This document shows positions 1 to 8,964 of a stretch of 64,000 bases of DNA, in pieces; the first letter of the stretch is position 1, and the number at the start of each line of letters is the position of its first letter. The translations under genes were made by a program, and so were the position numbers. The DNA is taken from the NCBI RefSeq assembly GCF_937129435.1, contig NZ_CAKZNF010000024.1, positions 1-64,000 of the forward strand, in the 5' to 3' direction. The stretch comes from an uncultured Parasphingopyxis sp. (GTDB lineage Bacteria; Pseudomonadota; Alphaproteobacteria; Sphingomonadales; Sphingomonadaceae). Under the pieces are notes generated by a model, which was given only the letters and a program-made list of their open reading frames with translations, did not search any database and was not told where the DNA came from.

Positions 1-87
1 TGGTACCAGGAATGCCACCGCGTCTTCCGCGAGGAAGAAGGGCGCGATCCCTATGATTTGATGGGACGGACCGCGGCTGCTGCGTGA
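1..87 (+). CDS. C-terminal fragment of an unidentified protein
   Basis: An open frame enters from the left edge and ends at TGA 85-87. Only 28 residues are visible, finishing in DPYDLMGRTAAAA. The codons have the G/C-rich third positions seen in the rest of the window, so this looks like a real gene tail. The segment is too short to assign to a family. The gene converges on purL, with an inverted repeat filling the space between them. Confidence 0.6.
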   Translation, partial: WYQECHRVFREEEGRDPYDLMGRTAAAA

Positions 88-89
88 AT

Positions 90-213
90 CCTCCCCCCAC
101 GGGGGAGGGGGACCATGCTCTGCATGGTGGAGGGGCAACCGCCGAAAGCGACATCTTATGCGGCCTGTGCCCCTCCACCACCTTCGGTGGTTCCCCTCCC
201 CGTGCCGGGGAGG
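90..213. repeat. imperfect long inverted repeat between convergent genes
   Basis: The arms lie at about 90-137 and 168-213 and are near reverse complements over most of their length. Each arm begins with its own small C-run/G-run hairpin, and the inner ends GGTGGAGGGGCA and TGCCCCTCCACC match exactly. The element fills the gap between the left-edge gene (stop at 87) and purL (stop at 217). It could fold into a cruciform or act as a bidirectional transcription barrier. It resembles the C/G-run palindromic elements scattered between genes in sphingomonads, but I cannot count copies here. Confidence 0.7.
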
Positions 214-216
214 ATT

Positions 217-2412
217 TCAGCGCTCCATCAATTCGGCGAAGAAGCTCTCATTTGCGGCGCGCAGGTCATCGAGCGAAATTCCCCGCATGGAGGAAAAGCC
301 AATGAAATCGCCACCCGTAAAGCCGAGCAAAGTGACCGGTATGCGAGCAATGAACGCCGTCTGCTGGAGATTGTAGAAATCCCTTGTGGTAACGACATAC
401 CGACCCTGGTCTTCCGAAAACCAGTGGCGAGGATCATATCCATGGAAGGGCGCAGCCGTAAGCTGGGCGCCGATATTTCCTGACAGAGCCATTTCCGCGA
501 TGGCGACCAACAAGCCACCGTCGGATACGTCATGGACTGACGTCAGCAAGCCAGAACCGATCAACGAGCGAACGAACTCGCCGTGCTCTGCTTCCTGATA
601 CAAATCGACTGAGGGGGGCGGGCCGTCCTCGCGTCCATGTATTTCCCGCAACCAAAGCGATTGTCCGAGATCGCCGTAGGTTTCGCCGATCGCAAAAATG
701 CCTTCCCCCTCCGCCTTGAACGCCACCGTCGCCATTGTCTCGATATCGTCGAGCAGGCCGATCGCGCCGATGGCGGGCGTTGGCAGGACGGGTGTCGCCT
801 TGCCGTCGGCGCCCGTCGTTTCGTTGTAGAGCGAAACGTTGCCGCTGACGATCGGCATGTCGAGCGCGGCGCAGGCTTCGGCCATGCCTTCGATACAACC
901 GACGAACTGACCCATGATCTCGGGCTTTTCGGGGTTGCCGAAATTCATGCAGTCGGTGGTCGCGAGCGGCTTGGCGCCGACGGCGGAAAGGTTGCGATAG
1001 GCTTCGGCGATCGCCTGCTTGCCGCCCTCGACCGGATCGGCCTTGCAATAACGCGGCGTGCAGTCGGTGGTGATGGCAAGGCCCTTGTTCGTGCCGTGGA
1101 CGCGCACGACCGCCGCGTCGCCGCCGGGGCGCTGCACGGTGTCGGCCATGACCATATGGTCATATTGCTCCCAGACCCATTTGCGCGAGGCGAGATCGGG
1201 CGATGCCATGAGCTTGAGCAGGTCGGCGCCGATATCGTCGCTCTCCGGGATGTCGGTCAGCGGTTCGGGCTTCGGCGTCGGGACGTGCGGGCGATCGTAA
1301 TTGGGTGCATCGGCGGCGAGCGGCCCGAGCGGGATGTCGCAGACGGTTTCGCCCTGCCAAGTCAGCACCATATGGCGGGTGTCGGTGACTTCGCCGATGA
1401 CTGCGAAATCGAGCTCCCACTTCTCGAAGATCGCGCGCGCCATGTCCTCGCGGCCCGGCTTCAGCACCATCAGCATGCGTTCCTGAGATTCGCTCAGCAT
1501 CATCTCATAGGGCGTCATGCCCTCTTCGCGGCACGGCACGGCGTCCATATTGAGGACGATGCCGACTTCGCCATTGGTCGCCATCTCGACGCTGGAGCTG
1601 GTGAGGCCCGCCGCGCCCATATCCTGGATCGCGACGATCGCGTCGGAGGCCATCAGCTCGAGGCAGGCCTCGATCAGCAGTTTTTCGGTGAAAGGATCGC
1701 CGACCTGGACGGTGGGACGTTTCTCTTCCGAATCCTCGCCGAACTCCGCGCTCGCCATCGTCGCACCGTGGATGCCGTCGCGCCCGGTCTTCGAACCGAC
1801 ATAGACGATCGGATTGCCGACGCCGCTGGCGGCCGAATAGAAGATCTTGTCGGTATCGGCGATGCCGACCGTCATCGCGTTGACGAGAATGTTGGTGTCA
1901 TAGGCCGAGTGGAAATTGACCTCGCCGCCGACCGTGGGGACGCCGACGCAATTGCCGTATCCCCCGATCCCGCGCACGACGCCCGAAACGAGGTGCCGCG
2001 TCTTGGGATGGTCGGGCCGGCCGAAGCGCAGCGCGTTCATGTTGGCGACCGGTCGCGCGCCCATCGTGAAGACGTCGCGCAAAATGCCGCCCACACCCGT
2101 CGCCGCGCCCTGATAGGGCTCGATGTACGAGGGGTGGTTATGGCTCTCCATCTTGAAGATCGCCGCCTGTCCATCGCCGATATCGACGACCCCGGCGTTC
2201 TCGCCCGGTCCGCAAATCACCTGCGGCCCCGTCGTCGGCAGTTTCTTCAGGTGCCGGCGCGAGCTTTTGTACGAACAATGCTCTGACCACATGACCGAGA
2301 AGATGCCGAGCTCGACGAGATTGGGCTCGCGTCCCAGCGCCGCGAGGATGCGGTCATATTCTTGCGCGTTGAGGCCGTGTTCGGCAACGATTTCGGGCGT
2401 GATGTCGGACAT
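217..2412 (-). CDS. purL: phosphoribosylformylglycinamidine synthase subunit PurL
   Basis: Catalyses the ATP-dependent amidation of FGAR to FGAM, the fourth step of de novo purine synthesis, using ammonia delivered by PurQ. The 731-residue length fits the small PurL of alphaproteobacteria and Gram-positives (with separate PurQ and PurS), not the roughly 1300-residue enterobacterial fusion. Visible family segments include [10 protein letters not shown] near residue 43, [20 protein letters not shown] near 90 and [12 protein letters not shown] near 265. The gene ends 4 nt from an inverted repeat. purS and purQ are not beside it. A second purine enzyme, purT, lies about 2 kb away. Confidence 0.97.
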   Translation of the reverse strand: MSDITPEIVAEHGLNAQEYDRILAALGREPNLVELGIFSVMWSEHCSYKSSRRHLKKLPTTGPQVICGPGENAGVVDIGDGQAAIFKMESHNHPSYIEPYQGAATGVGGILRDVFTMGARPVANMNALRFGRPDHPKTRHLVSGVVRGIGGYGNCVGVPTVGGEVNFHSAYDTNILVNAMTVGIADTDKIFYSAASGVGNPIVYVGSKTGRDGIHGATMASAEFGEDSEEKRPTVQVGDPFTEKLLIEACLELMASDAIVAIQDMGAAGLTSSSVEMATNGEVGIVLNMDAVPCREEGMTPYEMMLSESQERMLMVLKPGREDMARAIFEKWELDFAVIGEVTDTRHMVLTWQGETVCDIPLGPLAADAPNYDRPHVPTPKPEPLTDIPESDDIGADLLKLMASPDLASRKWVWEQYDHMVMADTVQRPGGDAAVVRVHGTNKGLAITTDCTPRYCKADPVEGGKQAIAEAYRNLSAVGAKPLATTDCMNFGNPEKPEIMGQFVGCIEGMAEACAALDMPIVSGNVSLYNETTGADGKATPVLPTPAIGAIGLLDDIETMATVAFKAEGEGIFAIGETYGDLGQSLWLREIHGREDGPPPSVDLYQEAEHGEFVRSLIGSGLLTSVHDVSDGGLLVAIAEMALSGNIGAQLTAAPFHGYDPRHWFSEDQGRYVVTTRDFYNLQQTAFIARIPVTLLGFTGGDFIGFSSMRGISLDDLRAANESFFAELMER

Positions 2413-2476
2413 GGCCTGCGCCTTAGCGGCGGCGCGCCGATCCCGCTAGAGCGAAGCGCCGCGAAGCTGTCAGAAG

Positions 2477-3700
2477 TTATCGCACGCGGACAGTGGACGA
2501 TACGCGATTGAGGTCTTCCGTGGTCGTCTGCAACGCCAGAAGCTGGTTGATCAGCGACACGACCGACAAGGTCGTGCCGGTGTCGGCAGCATGGGTTCCG
2601 CCATGTTCGGGGATGAAATAGCGTGTCCCGCGATAGCCGACATCGACGGCGGCGCGGCCGCCGCCTTCCGACAGGCTGAAAAAGCGCGCCAATTGCTGGC
2701 GGACCGGGTCGCCCGCAGGGCGGGATCGCTGCTCGCGCAGGACTTCGCCGATATAGTAGATGACACCTTCGGTGGAACGGAAGACGACGCGAAGACGCGC
2801 GCCTTCGTTCGAGGATTCGGCGCTCTGCGCGACATTGGACTGGGCCTGGCAATGGTTCGCCAGGTCGCGCCGCTGCTCCTCGCTGAGCGCTTCCGGCAGG
2901 GCAACCTCGACCCCCTGGCGATCGCGCATGGCAATCGAGACATGTTCCCTGGTCGATTCGGCGATGGATTCGCGCCGCCCGTCCCGGCCGTTCCAGCCAT
3001 GGGCGACGTCGAACTCGGCGCTGCGATCGGCGGCAAGGAATCCGGCAAGGTCGCTGCCCGCCAGCACGATGTCGTACCGTTCGCCGCTGCTGACGCTTTC
3101 GCGCATCTGGAGGAACCGGAAGAAATCGAAATCCCAGACGCCGTCATAATTTTCGGGGTCGTTCTCGATCACGAAAATCGGTGTTCGGGATTGCGAGGCT
3201 GCCGCGCTGCCCGCGGCGGGCAGGCACTCGATTCGCTCGATGAAGAGCGGCGCCAGCATGGAGCTGTTCCACCCTTGCGACAGGAGGAGGAGCATCGTGT
3301 CCTCGCGGATCGGAGACAGCGCGCCGCGGACGAATTCCTCAGTGTTGAGCGGGATGACGGTGAAGGAGGGATCGCTGGTGGCGCTGACGCCGATCGACCC
3401 GCCATAGGTGCGCGCCAGATCGATGCCATCGTCGCCGGTGATCGCGAATTCCGACCCCGCCCCGGCATTGGTGCTGAGCTCGATCGATCCGTTGATCTCC
3501 GAAACGCTCGAATAATAGATCGGCTCGCGATGCTGCGCTCGCAGGATATTGAGCAGGATCATCTGGTTGCGCGTATCGGCGATGGCCCGGTTATAATCGG
3601 TCGCGAAGTTCGTGATCGGCGTACGCAGCGATGTTGTGCACGCGGCAAGGCCGAGTGCGCAAGCTGCGGCCATCGTCGCCTTCGGCAAGGAAAGAGCCAT
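2477..3700 (-). CDS. conserved lipoprotein of unknown function
   Basis: A 407-residue protein with a short N-terminal hydrophobic segment ending in the lipobox LAAC (Cys at about residue 21), so probably a lipidated envelope protein. The ATG at 3700 has a strong Shine-Dalgarno (AAGGGGGA, 6 nt upstream), which fixes the start. The mature part is soluble-looking, with no further membrane segments and no catalytic motif I recognise. Recurrent features are an ILRAQHREPIYYSS stretch after the lipobox and STEGVIYYIGEVLRE near residue 310. I do not recognise the family. It lies upstream of purL on the same strand with a 64-nt gap. Confidence 0.8.
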   Translation of the reverse strand: MALSLPKATMAAACALGLAACTTSLRTPITNFATDYNRAIADTRNQMILLNILRAQHREPIYYSSVSEINGSIELSTNAGAGSEFAITGDDGIDLARTYGGSIGVSATSDPSFTVIPLNTEEFVRGALSPIREDTMLLLLSQGWNSSMLAPLFIERIECLPAAGSAAASQSRTPIFVIENDPENYDGVWDFDFFRFLQMRESVSSGERYDIVLAGSDLAGFLAADRSAEFDVAHGWNGRDGRRESIAESTREHVSIAMRDRQGVEVALPEALSEEQRRDLANHCQAQSNVAQSAESSNEGARLRVVFRSTEGVIYYIGEVLREQRSRPAGDPVRQQLARFFSLSEGGGRAAVDVGYRGTRYFIPEHGGTHAADTGTTLSVVSLINQLLALQTTTEDLNRVSSTVRVR

Positions 3701-3797
3701 CTGAATTCCCCCTTTTCAGATGAGATTGTGAATTCTGAAGAAGTTATGCCGGCCATCGGGCGATGGCAATATCGTCCGCCCCAGCCGGGGCGGAACG

Positions 3798-3831
3798 AAA
3801 AAGGGCCGGCACGCCATCGGCGGACCGGCCC
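3798..3831 (-). terminator. Rho-independent terminator after the MliC-like gene
   Basis: On the minus strand a GGGCCGG/CCGGCCC stem (3803-3809 with 3825-3831, 15-nt loop) is followed directly by a run of five T. It begins about 25 nt past the stop codon at 3856, so it ends that transcript before the orphan lipoprotein gene. Confidence 0.85.
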
Positions 3832-3855
3832 TCGATTACGGGTTGGCTATGCCGA

Positions 3856-4284
3856 TCAGGCGCTGCAGCTCTGTCCGTTATAGGTGATGGTATCGCCGGT
3901 CCCAACGAGCGTCTGGCCTTCGCCGGAGAAGGTGATCGGACCTCCCGTTTCGGCGGGAGCTTCCGCTTCCGCGTCGCCCTCGGCATCGGTTTCGGCCGCC
4001 GCTTCGTTCTGCAGGATCGTCTGCGGTTCGGCACGGTCGCCGCGAACGCCGACCTGCGTGTCACCGGTGTAGAAGGTCACATAGACGACGCTGCCATCGT
4101 CGCAGCGATAGCTGTTCGAGGCGCGCTCCATCGGGGGAAGATCGACAGGCTCGGCATCGGCAAGCTCTTCGGCCTGCGGATCAGCCATGTTGCCGACTTC
4201 GGTGGGTTCGCTCTCACCACAGGCGGCGAGAGAGGCGAGGGCGACAAGGGATGCCGCCGCGAGGGGGATCATTCGGTTTTTCAT
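3856..4284 (-). CDS. small lipoprotein, MliC-like (C-type lysozyme inhibitor fold)
   Basis: A 142-residue lipoprotein: hydrophobic leader MKNRMIPLAAAS and lipobox LAAC, then an acidic linker. The C-terminal half has YRCDDGSVVYVTFY near residue 56 and finishes ITYNGQSC, the Cys-bracketed beta layout of MliC/PliC periplasmic inhibitors of C-type lysozyme. An acidic Ala/Glu-rich insertion of about 25 residues (near 90-115) splits the domain, which is unusual. I chose ATG 4284 over the upstream start at 4311 because the signal peptide begins there. The gene is divergent from purT and ends at a clear terminator. The MliC call rests on pattern only. Confidence 0.6.
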   Translation of the reverse strand: MKNRMIPLAAASLVALASLAACGESEPTEVGNMADPQAEELADAEPVDLPPMERASNSYRCDDGSVVYVTFYTGDTQVGVRGDRAEPQTILQNEAAAETDAEGDAEAEAPAETGGPITFSGEGQTLVGTGDTITYNGQSCSA

Positions 4285-4445
4285 AGCGACGGGCTTTTCG
4301 CGAGTGCACAACGGGTCGTCAAGTGGAGAAATCGACGGAGTCTAAGGAAATTCGACGAATGCCATGCTGGGACGCAGCATTTGCCGATTGCTGGCTGTCT
4401 CGATCGCGCGGTGACGCAGGCGATGCGGGATGATAGCAGGCCGGC

Positions 4446-5627
4446 ATGACTCACATTGCCAAAATCATGCTGTTGGGATCGGGCGAACTGGGGCGGGAAT
4501 TCGTCATCTCGGCCAAAAGGCTCGGCGCTTATGTCGTCGCCTGCGATTCATATGCCCATGCGCCCGCGATGCAGGTCGCGGATGAGAGCGACGTCTTCTC
4601 GATGCTCGACGGGGACGCGTTGCGCGATGCCGTTGCGCGCCACGATCCGGACTTCATCGTGCCCGAGATCGAAGCGATCCGGACGGAGATCCTGGCCGAA
4701 GTCGAGGCAGAGGGCAGGGTGGTCGTCCCGTCGGCACGGGCGACGCAGATGACGATGAACCGCGATGCGATCCGCGACCTGGCGGCGAACGATCTCGGCG
4801 TGCGCACGTCGCGCTATCGCTATGCCGAGAATTTCGAGCAGGTTCGCGCCGGCGCCGAAGCGGTCGGGCTGCCGCTCGTGATCAAGCCGGTCATGTCGTC
4901 GAGCGGGAAGGGTCAGAGCACAGTGCGCGATGCGGACGAGCTCGAGGCCGCCTGGGATTATGCCGTCGCCAATATGCGCGGCGACCGCAAGCGCGTGATC
5001 GTCGAGCAGTTCATCGATTTCGAATACGAGATCACGCTACTGACCGTGCGGACGCGCGACGGCGTCATCTTCTGCCCGCCCATCGGCCATCGGCAGGAAC
5101 GCGGCGACTATCAGGAAAGCTGGCAGCCCGCGCCGATGGATCCCGCGCATCTGGCCGAGGCGCAGGCCATGGCGCGCAAGGTCGTCGACGATCTGGGCGG
5201 CTATGGCCTGTTCGGCGTCGAGTTCTTCGTCGCGAAGGACGGCGTTATCTTTTCCGAGCTTTCGCCCCGGCCGCACGATACCGGAATGGTCACGCTGATT
5301 TCGCAGCATCTGAGCGAATTCGATCTGCATGCCCGCGCGATCCTCGGACTGCCCATCCCCGAGACCGAGATGAGCGCACCGGCTGCGGCATCGGCCGTGG
5401 TCCTCGCCGATCGCGACTCCGACTCGTTCCACTATGCCGGGCTGGCGAAGGCGCTCGCCGGAGAGCCGGACGCGTCCGATGCGCGCATCGATGTGCGGAT
5501 CTTCGGCAAGCCCGTGACGCGGCCCTATCGGCGCATGGGCGTTGCGCTCGCGACCGGCCAGACACCCGACGCCGCGCGCAAATCTGCACGTGACGCCGCG
5601 AAGAAGGTTCGTATCCTCTACGATTGA
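4446..5627 (+). CDS. purT: formate-dependent GAR transformylase PurT
   Basis: ATP-grasp enzyme that makes formyl-GAR from GAR, formate and ATP, the folate-independent version of the third purine step. It is 393 residues, the normal length. Family landmarks: LLGSGELGREFVISAKRLG at the N-terminus (PurK/PurT-type Rossmann-like fold), VIKPVMSSSGKGQS near residue 150 (ATP-grasp loop) and ELSPRPHDTGMVTLISQ near 275. The start is ATG 4446, with only a weak ribosome-binding site. It reads away from the MliC-like lipoprotein across a gap of about 160 nt that must hold both promoters. Convergent with the membrane protein at 5642-6322. Confidence 0.97.
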   Translation: MTHIAKIMLLGSGELGREFVISAKRLGAYVVACDSYAHAPAMQVADESDVFSMLDGDALRDAVARHDPDFIVPEIEAIRTEILAEVEAEGRVVVPSARATQMTMNRDAIRDLAANDLGVRTSRYRYAENFEQVRAGAEAVGLPLVIKPVMSSSGKGQSTVRDADELEAAWDYAVANMRGDRKRVIVEQFIDFEYEITLLTVRTRDGVIFCPPIGHRQERGDYQESWQPAPMDPAHLAEAQAMARKVVDDLGGYGLFGVEFFVAKDGVIFSELSPRPHDTGMVTLISQHLSEFDLHARAILGLPIPETEMSAPAAASAVVLADRDSDSFHYAGLAKALAGEPDASDARIDVRIFGKPVTRPYRRMGVALATGQTPDAARKSARDAAKKVRILYD

Positions 5628-5641
5628 GCGTGAAGCAGCCT

Positions 5642-6322
5642 CTAGGGGCGCCGTTGCGGCTCCGACGTCTCGCGATCGCCTTGCCTCGAATCGGTCGATG
5701 TTCCAGCCGGGCGCGATTGCGTGCGCGGCAGCCGGATATCGGGCAATCCGCGCTCGCGCAGCCGGTCGACCGCCGATTCGATCTGCTCGCGCGTCGGGAG
5801 GGGAACGCGTGTTCCGGGGTCGGGCGCTGTGCCGGGATCGGCCTGCGTGCCCGTTGCGCTCTCCGGGGGCGTGCTTGGCTCGCGCGGCGGGCGAGTCTCG
5901 GGCTCGGGCGGGCGGGTCGTCGCGCCGCCGTCTCGATCCGGCTGGACGATGGCGGGCGGCGGTTCGACGGGGCGGACATTCGGATTGACGACTCGCGGCC
6001 CGCCGGCAGAGCCGCCATTGCCGGGCTCTATCGGGTCGGGACCGCTCGGGCGGGGATCGGGCGGTTCGACGGTCTCGTCTTCCGGACCATCAATCGCCTC
6101 GATATCGGGTGGCGTTTCCACGACCTCGTCGGCGTCGTCCTGCCCGGCCGCCAGGGCATCGCGTTCCGCGATCAGCGCGTCGCGCTCGGCCTTCAGATCG
6201 GCAACGGCGAACACCGCCCATGCCGTCACGCCGATGGCGATCGCCGCCAGCAGCAATTGCAGCCAGAGCAGCCGGGTGCCGGTGCGAACGAAGCGCTCGA
6301 AACGATTGGCCATCGCTGTCAT
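5642..6322 (-). CDS. proline-rich single-pass membrane protein coupled to the TIR gene
   Basis: 226 residues: one transmembrane helix (about 20-41), a short heptad-like segment LKAERDALIAERDALAAG, then about 160 residues of Pro/Asp/Glu/Arg-rich low-complexity sequence, probably periplasmic, ending in a basic tail. The ATG (6320-6322) overlaps the TGA of the TIR gene by 4 nt, so the two should be translated together. I see no known domain. The stop-to-stop gap to convergent purT is 14 nt. A second ATG three codons in would serve equally well. Function unknown; the coupling suggests an assembly or sensor partner of the TIR protein. Confidence 0.75.
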   Translation of the reverse strand: MTAMANRFERFVRTGTRLLWLQLLLAAIAIGVTAWAVFAVADLKAERDALIAERDALAAGQDDADEVVETPPDIEAIDGPEDETVEPPDPRPSGPDPIEPGNGGSAGGPRVVNPNVRPVEPPPAIVQPDRDGGATTRPPEPETRPPREPSTPPESATGTQADPGTAPDPGTRVPLPTREQIESAVDRLRERGLPDIRLPRTQSRPAGTSTDSRQGDRETSEPQRRP

Positions 6323-6969
6323 CCTCTCCGTGTCGCGGCGAGCGTGCGAACAAGTTTGAGGCCGATCATCATGCCACCCAGTAGTGCCGCGCCAAGCCCC
6401 GCCATCGCCGCGCCGCGATAGAGTTCGACGGACAGTGCGTCGCCGGCCAGCGCCACCGTCGCCAGCGCGAACAGGATCGCAACCAGCCCGAGCGCGAAGC
6501 CGATCACGACCGCCGGCCCCAGCCCCTGCATCTGTCCGCCCGGCACCGATGCGGCGCCAGGCGCTTCGGGCAACGATGCCGCGCCCGTCTTCTGCGCGAC
6601 TTCGCGATCGAGCTCCGGCCAGGGCACGTCACCCGTCCCGCCGGGCCAGCGGCTGAAATCGATCATCTGGATCATGTTGAAGGGGAGCGGCATCCGGCTG
6701 CCATCGATCTTGAGCTGGACGAGCTTGCCGGTGTCGAGCGCCTCGGTCGCCTCGGCGCGGACCCAGAGCGATTCCTTGGCCTCGGCCGACCAGCAGACGA
6801 CGACGCCGCTCGCCTCGGCGATCTCGGCCTCGATCACATTGGCATAGCGATCGCCGGCTTTGAGAAAATCGTCCCACCACAGCGAATAGCCGGTCGATTG
6901 CAGGCCGCCGGCGATCTGCGCGGCCCGATCCGCGTTCTTGCTTGCATAGGAAAGGAACAGCTGCGCCAA
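6319..6969 (-). CDS. TIR-domain protein with two C-terminal membrane helices
   Basis: 216 residues. The N-terminal TIR domain (about 1-110) starts MAQLFLSYASKNADRA and has the bacterial TIR pattern LFLSYAS ... WWDDFLKAGD ... VVVCWS ... SLWVRAE. The Glu at about 73, in the WVRAE motif, matches the catalytic Glu of NAD-cleaving TIR domains. A Pro/Ala linker follows, then hydrophobic helices at about 151-175 and 184-206. I place the start at TTG 6969 because AGGGGG lies exactly 6 nt upstream and the TIR fold begins there. An ATG at 7011 would add 14 non-conserved residues. It is coupled by overlap to the proline-rich membrane protein. Whether it is an NADase or a scaffold cannot be read from sequence. 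Confidence 0.85.
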   Translation of the reverse strand: MAQLFLSYASKNADRAAQIAGGLQSTGYSLWWDDFLKAGDRYANVIEAEIAEASGVVVCWSAEAKESLWVRAEATEALDTGKLVQLKIDGSRMPLPFNMIQMIDFSRWPGGTGDVPWPELDREVAQKTGAASLPEAPGAASVPGGQMQGLGPAVVIGFALGLVAILFALATVALAGDALSVELYRGAAMAGLGAALLGGMMIGLKLVRTLAATRRG

Positions 6970-7026
6970 TGATTTCCCCCTGCCGCGCTCATATCCTATC
7001 CACCCCGGCAAGTCATGTGAGCCGCG

Positions 7027-7521
7027 TCACAGATGGTCGGCGATCGCGGCCCAGCGCTCTTTCTTTTCCGCAAGCGGCATCGCGGCATAGGCGGGACTGG
7101 AAGAGGGGAGGTCGACCAGCCTGATATTACTCGCGCCATCGGCGAGAAGCTTGCGGCCTTTCATTCCGGCCTTGCGACCATTGAACGCGACGGCTCGCAG
7201 TTTCGGCAGGCTTGTCACCAATGCCGACAGATCATTGGGCGCAGCATCGCGGATCGCGCTGTCGAGGCTACCGGCGCGCGCCGCATGGGCGATCACATCC
7301 CACAGCCCGATCCGATGCCGGAGCAGGATCTGCAAGCGATCCGCATAGGGAAGCGGCCTGAGCGGCGTGCCGATGGCGGTTCCGACAAGTTCCCAGAACC
7401 GGTTTTGCGGATGGCCGTAATATTGGCCGCGCCGCAGCGATTCCTCGCCGGGCAGGCTGCCGAGGATCAGCATCCGGGTTTCGTCATCGGCGACCGGAGG
7501 GAAACAGGCCTTGCGCTCCAT
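7027..7521 (-). CDS. DNA-deoxyinosine/uracil glycosylase of the MUG/TDG type
   Basis: About 164 residues. Family landmarks are LILGSLPGEESL near the start, YYGHPQNRFWELVG (active-site region of the uracil-DNA glycosylase superfamily), FNGRKAG in the middle and LPSSSPAYA near the C-terminus. This combination is typical of proteins annotated as DNA-deoxyinosine glycosylase, which remove deaminated bases in base excision repair. The start is uncertain: ATG 7521 sits just before the conserved FPPVADDETR segment, and ATG 7560 would add 13 residues. Neither has a good ribosome-binding site. It is upstream of the TIR pair on the same strand with a 57-nt gap and divergent from cysK. Confidence 0.85.
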   Translation of the reverse strand: MERKACFPPVADDETRMLILGSLPGEESLRRGQYYGHPQNRFWELVGTAIGTPLRPLPYADRLQILLRHRIGLWDVIAHAARAGSLDSAIRDAAPNDLSALVTSLPKLRAVAFNGRKAGMKGRKLLADGASNIRLVDLPSSSPAYAAMPLAEKKERWAAIADHL

Positions 7522-7650
7522 GGGTGGACGATGGGGCCGGACAAGGACGGGATCAAGCATCGCAAGACTGGAAACGGCCCCGCTCGCGCTTTGCGCCTGC
7601 CAAGCCAAGATTGCTTGCTCCGGCAAAGCGCGCTCGGCTAAGCTTCCGCC

Positions 7651-8646
7651 ATGACCATCGTTCCCAATCCGCTCGCCCTCATCGGCAACACGCCGCTGGT
7701 CCGATTGGCCGGTCCTTCGGAAGAGGCCGGATGCGACATTCTCGGCAAATGCGAATTCGCCAATCCGGGCGGATCGGTGAAGGATCGGCCGGCGCTGTTC
7801 ATCGTCGAAGAGGCCGAGGAGCAGGGGCTGCTCAAGCCCGGCGGCACGATCGTCGAGGGCACGGCGGGCAATACCGGTATCGGGCTGGCGCTCGTGGGCA
7901 ACGCCAAGGGCTACAAGACGATCATCGTGATGCCCGACACACAGAGCCAGGAGAAGATGGATACGCTGCGCGCGCTCGGTGCCGAGTTGGTGCTCGTCCC
8001 CGCCGCGCCCTATTCCTCGCCCTGCCATTTCGTGCACCAGTCGCGCCGGATCGCCGAGGAGACCGAGAACGCGCTCTGGGCGAACCAGTTCGACAATATC
8101 GCCAACCGCCGTGCGCATATCAAAACCACGGCGAAGGAGATCTGGGAGCAGACGGGGGGCAAGGTCGATGGGTTCACCTGCGCGGTCGGCACCGGCGGGA
8201 CGCTGGCCGGGGTCGGGCTCGGGCTCAAGGAATTGTCCGAAGATGTGACCATCGCGCTGACCGATCCGCATGGCGCGGCGCTGTATGAATATTACGCGCA
8301 TGGCGAATTGAAGTCGGAAGGGTCTTCGGTGGCGGAGGGGATCGGCCAGGGGCGGATCACGGCGAACCTGGAAGGTGCGCCGATCGACGACCAGTTCCGC
8401 ATATCGGACGAGGAAGGGCTCGCCTGGGTCCGCCGGCTCCTCAAGGACGAGGGGCTTTGCCTCGGTCTTTCATCGGGGATCAACGTCGCGGGCGCGGTCG
8501 CGCTGGGGCGCAAGCTGGGACCGGGCAAGACGGTCGTGACGATTCTGTGCGACAGCGGCTTTCGCTATCTTTCCACCCTTTTCAACGGCGACTGGTTGGC
8601 GCAAAAAGGGTTGACCGTTCCGCCATGGCTGGGACCGGAGGCTTGA
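7651..8646 (+). CDS. cysK: cysteine synthase A (O-acetylserine sulfhydrylase)
   Basis: PLP-dependent enzyme making cysteine from O-acetylserine and sulfide. 331 residues. The N-terminus has IGNTPLVRL, the PLP lysine lies in NPGGSVKDRPA (about residue 48), the substrate loop is EGTAGNTGIGLA near 70, and a Gly-rich phosphate cradle VGTGGTLAGVG lies near 180. SSGINVAG near 277 completes the fold. The variant resembles the longer alphaproteobacterial CysK, not CBS. The stop TGA is followed at once by the ATG of the next gene (0 nt gap). Confidence 0.93.
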   Translation: MTIVPNPLALIGNTPLVRLAGPSEEAGCDILGKCEFANPGGSVKDRPALFIVEEAEEQGLLKPGGTIVEGTAGNTGIGLALVGNAKGYKTIIVMPDTQSQEKMDTLRALGAELVLVPAAPYSSPCHFVHQSRRIAEETENALWANQFDNIANRRAHIKTTAKEIWEQTGGKVDGFTCAVGTGGTLAGVGLGLKELSEDVTIALTDPHGAALYEYYAHGELKSEGSSVAEGIGQGRITANLEGAPIDDQFRISDEEGLAWVRRLLKDEGLCLGLSSGINVAGAVALGRKLGPGKTVVTILCDSGFRYLSTLFNGDWLAQKGLTVPPWLGPEA

Positions 8647-8964
8647 ATGAACGCCAGCCCGATCGAGACGCAACAGGACGTCCGGCACGAACGCCAGACG
8701 CGCATTCGCGTCGGCGCGACGGGGCTCGCCTTTATCGTCCTCGTCGTGCTGCTTGCCGCGACCTTTTCGGGAACGGCCAGCAACGAGCCTGAACTGACGC
8801 CCGAAGCGATGGCGGAAGACGCCGCCAGCGAGACCGCGGAGGCGGAAGTGCCGGCCGAACCGCAGGAGCCGCTCGCCGAAATCGGCGTCATGCCGACCAC
8901 GACGCCCGAAGCCGAACCGGGCGGCCAGCAAGGCGGCGGCGAAGCGGCCCCGGACCCCGAGTGA
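8647..8964 (+). CDS. small single-pass membrane protein
   Basis: 105 residues: a polar N-terminus, one hydrophobic helix (about 25-43, GLAFIVLVVLLAATF) and a Glu/Ala/Pro-rich acidic tail, probably periplasmic. It starts directly after the cysK stop codon and so is translationally coupled to it. I recognise no domain. Codon use matches its neighbours. It is the last gene before the dcw cluster and may have no functional link to cysK beyond co-transcription. Confidence 0.75.
   Translation: MNASPIETQQDVRHERQTRIRVGATGLAFIVLVVLLAATFSGTASNEPELTPEAMAEDAASETAEAEVPAEPQEPLAEIGVMPTTTPEAEPGGQQGGGEAAPDPE

Noticed and set aside
637..2286. A long plus-strand open frame opposite purL (about 549 codons)
   Set aside because: The G/C-rich third positions of purL produce long antisense frames. 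The translation is rich in Arg/Asp/His and has no conserved content, while purL has full family motifs.
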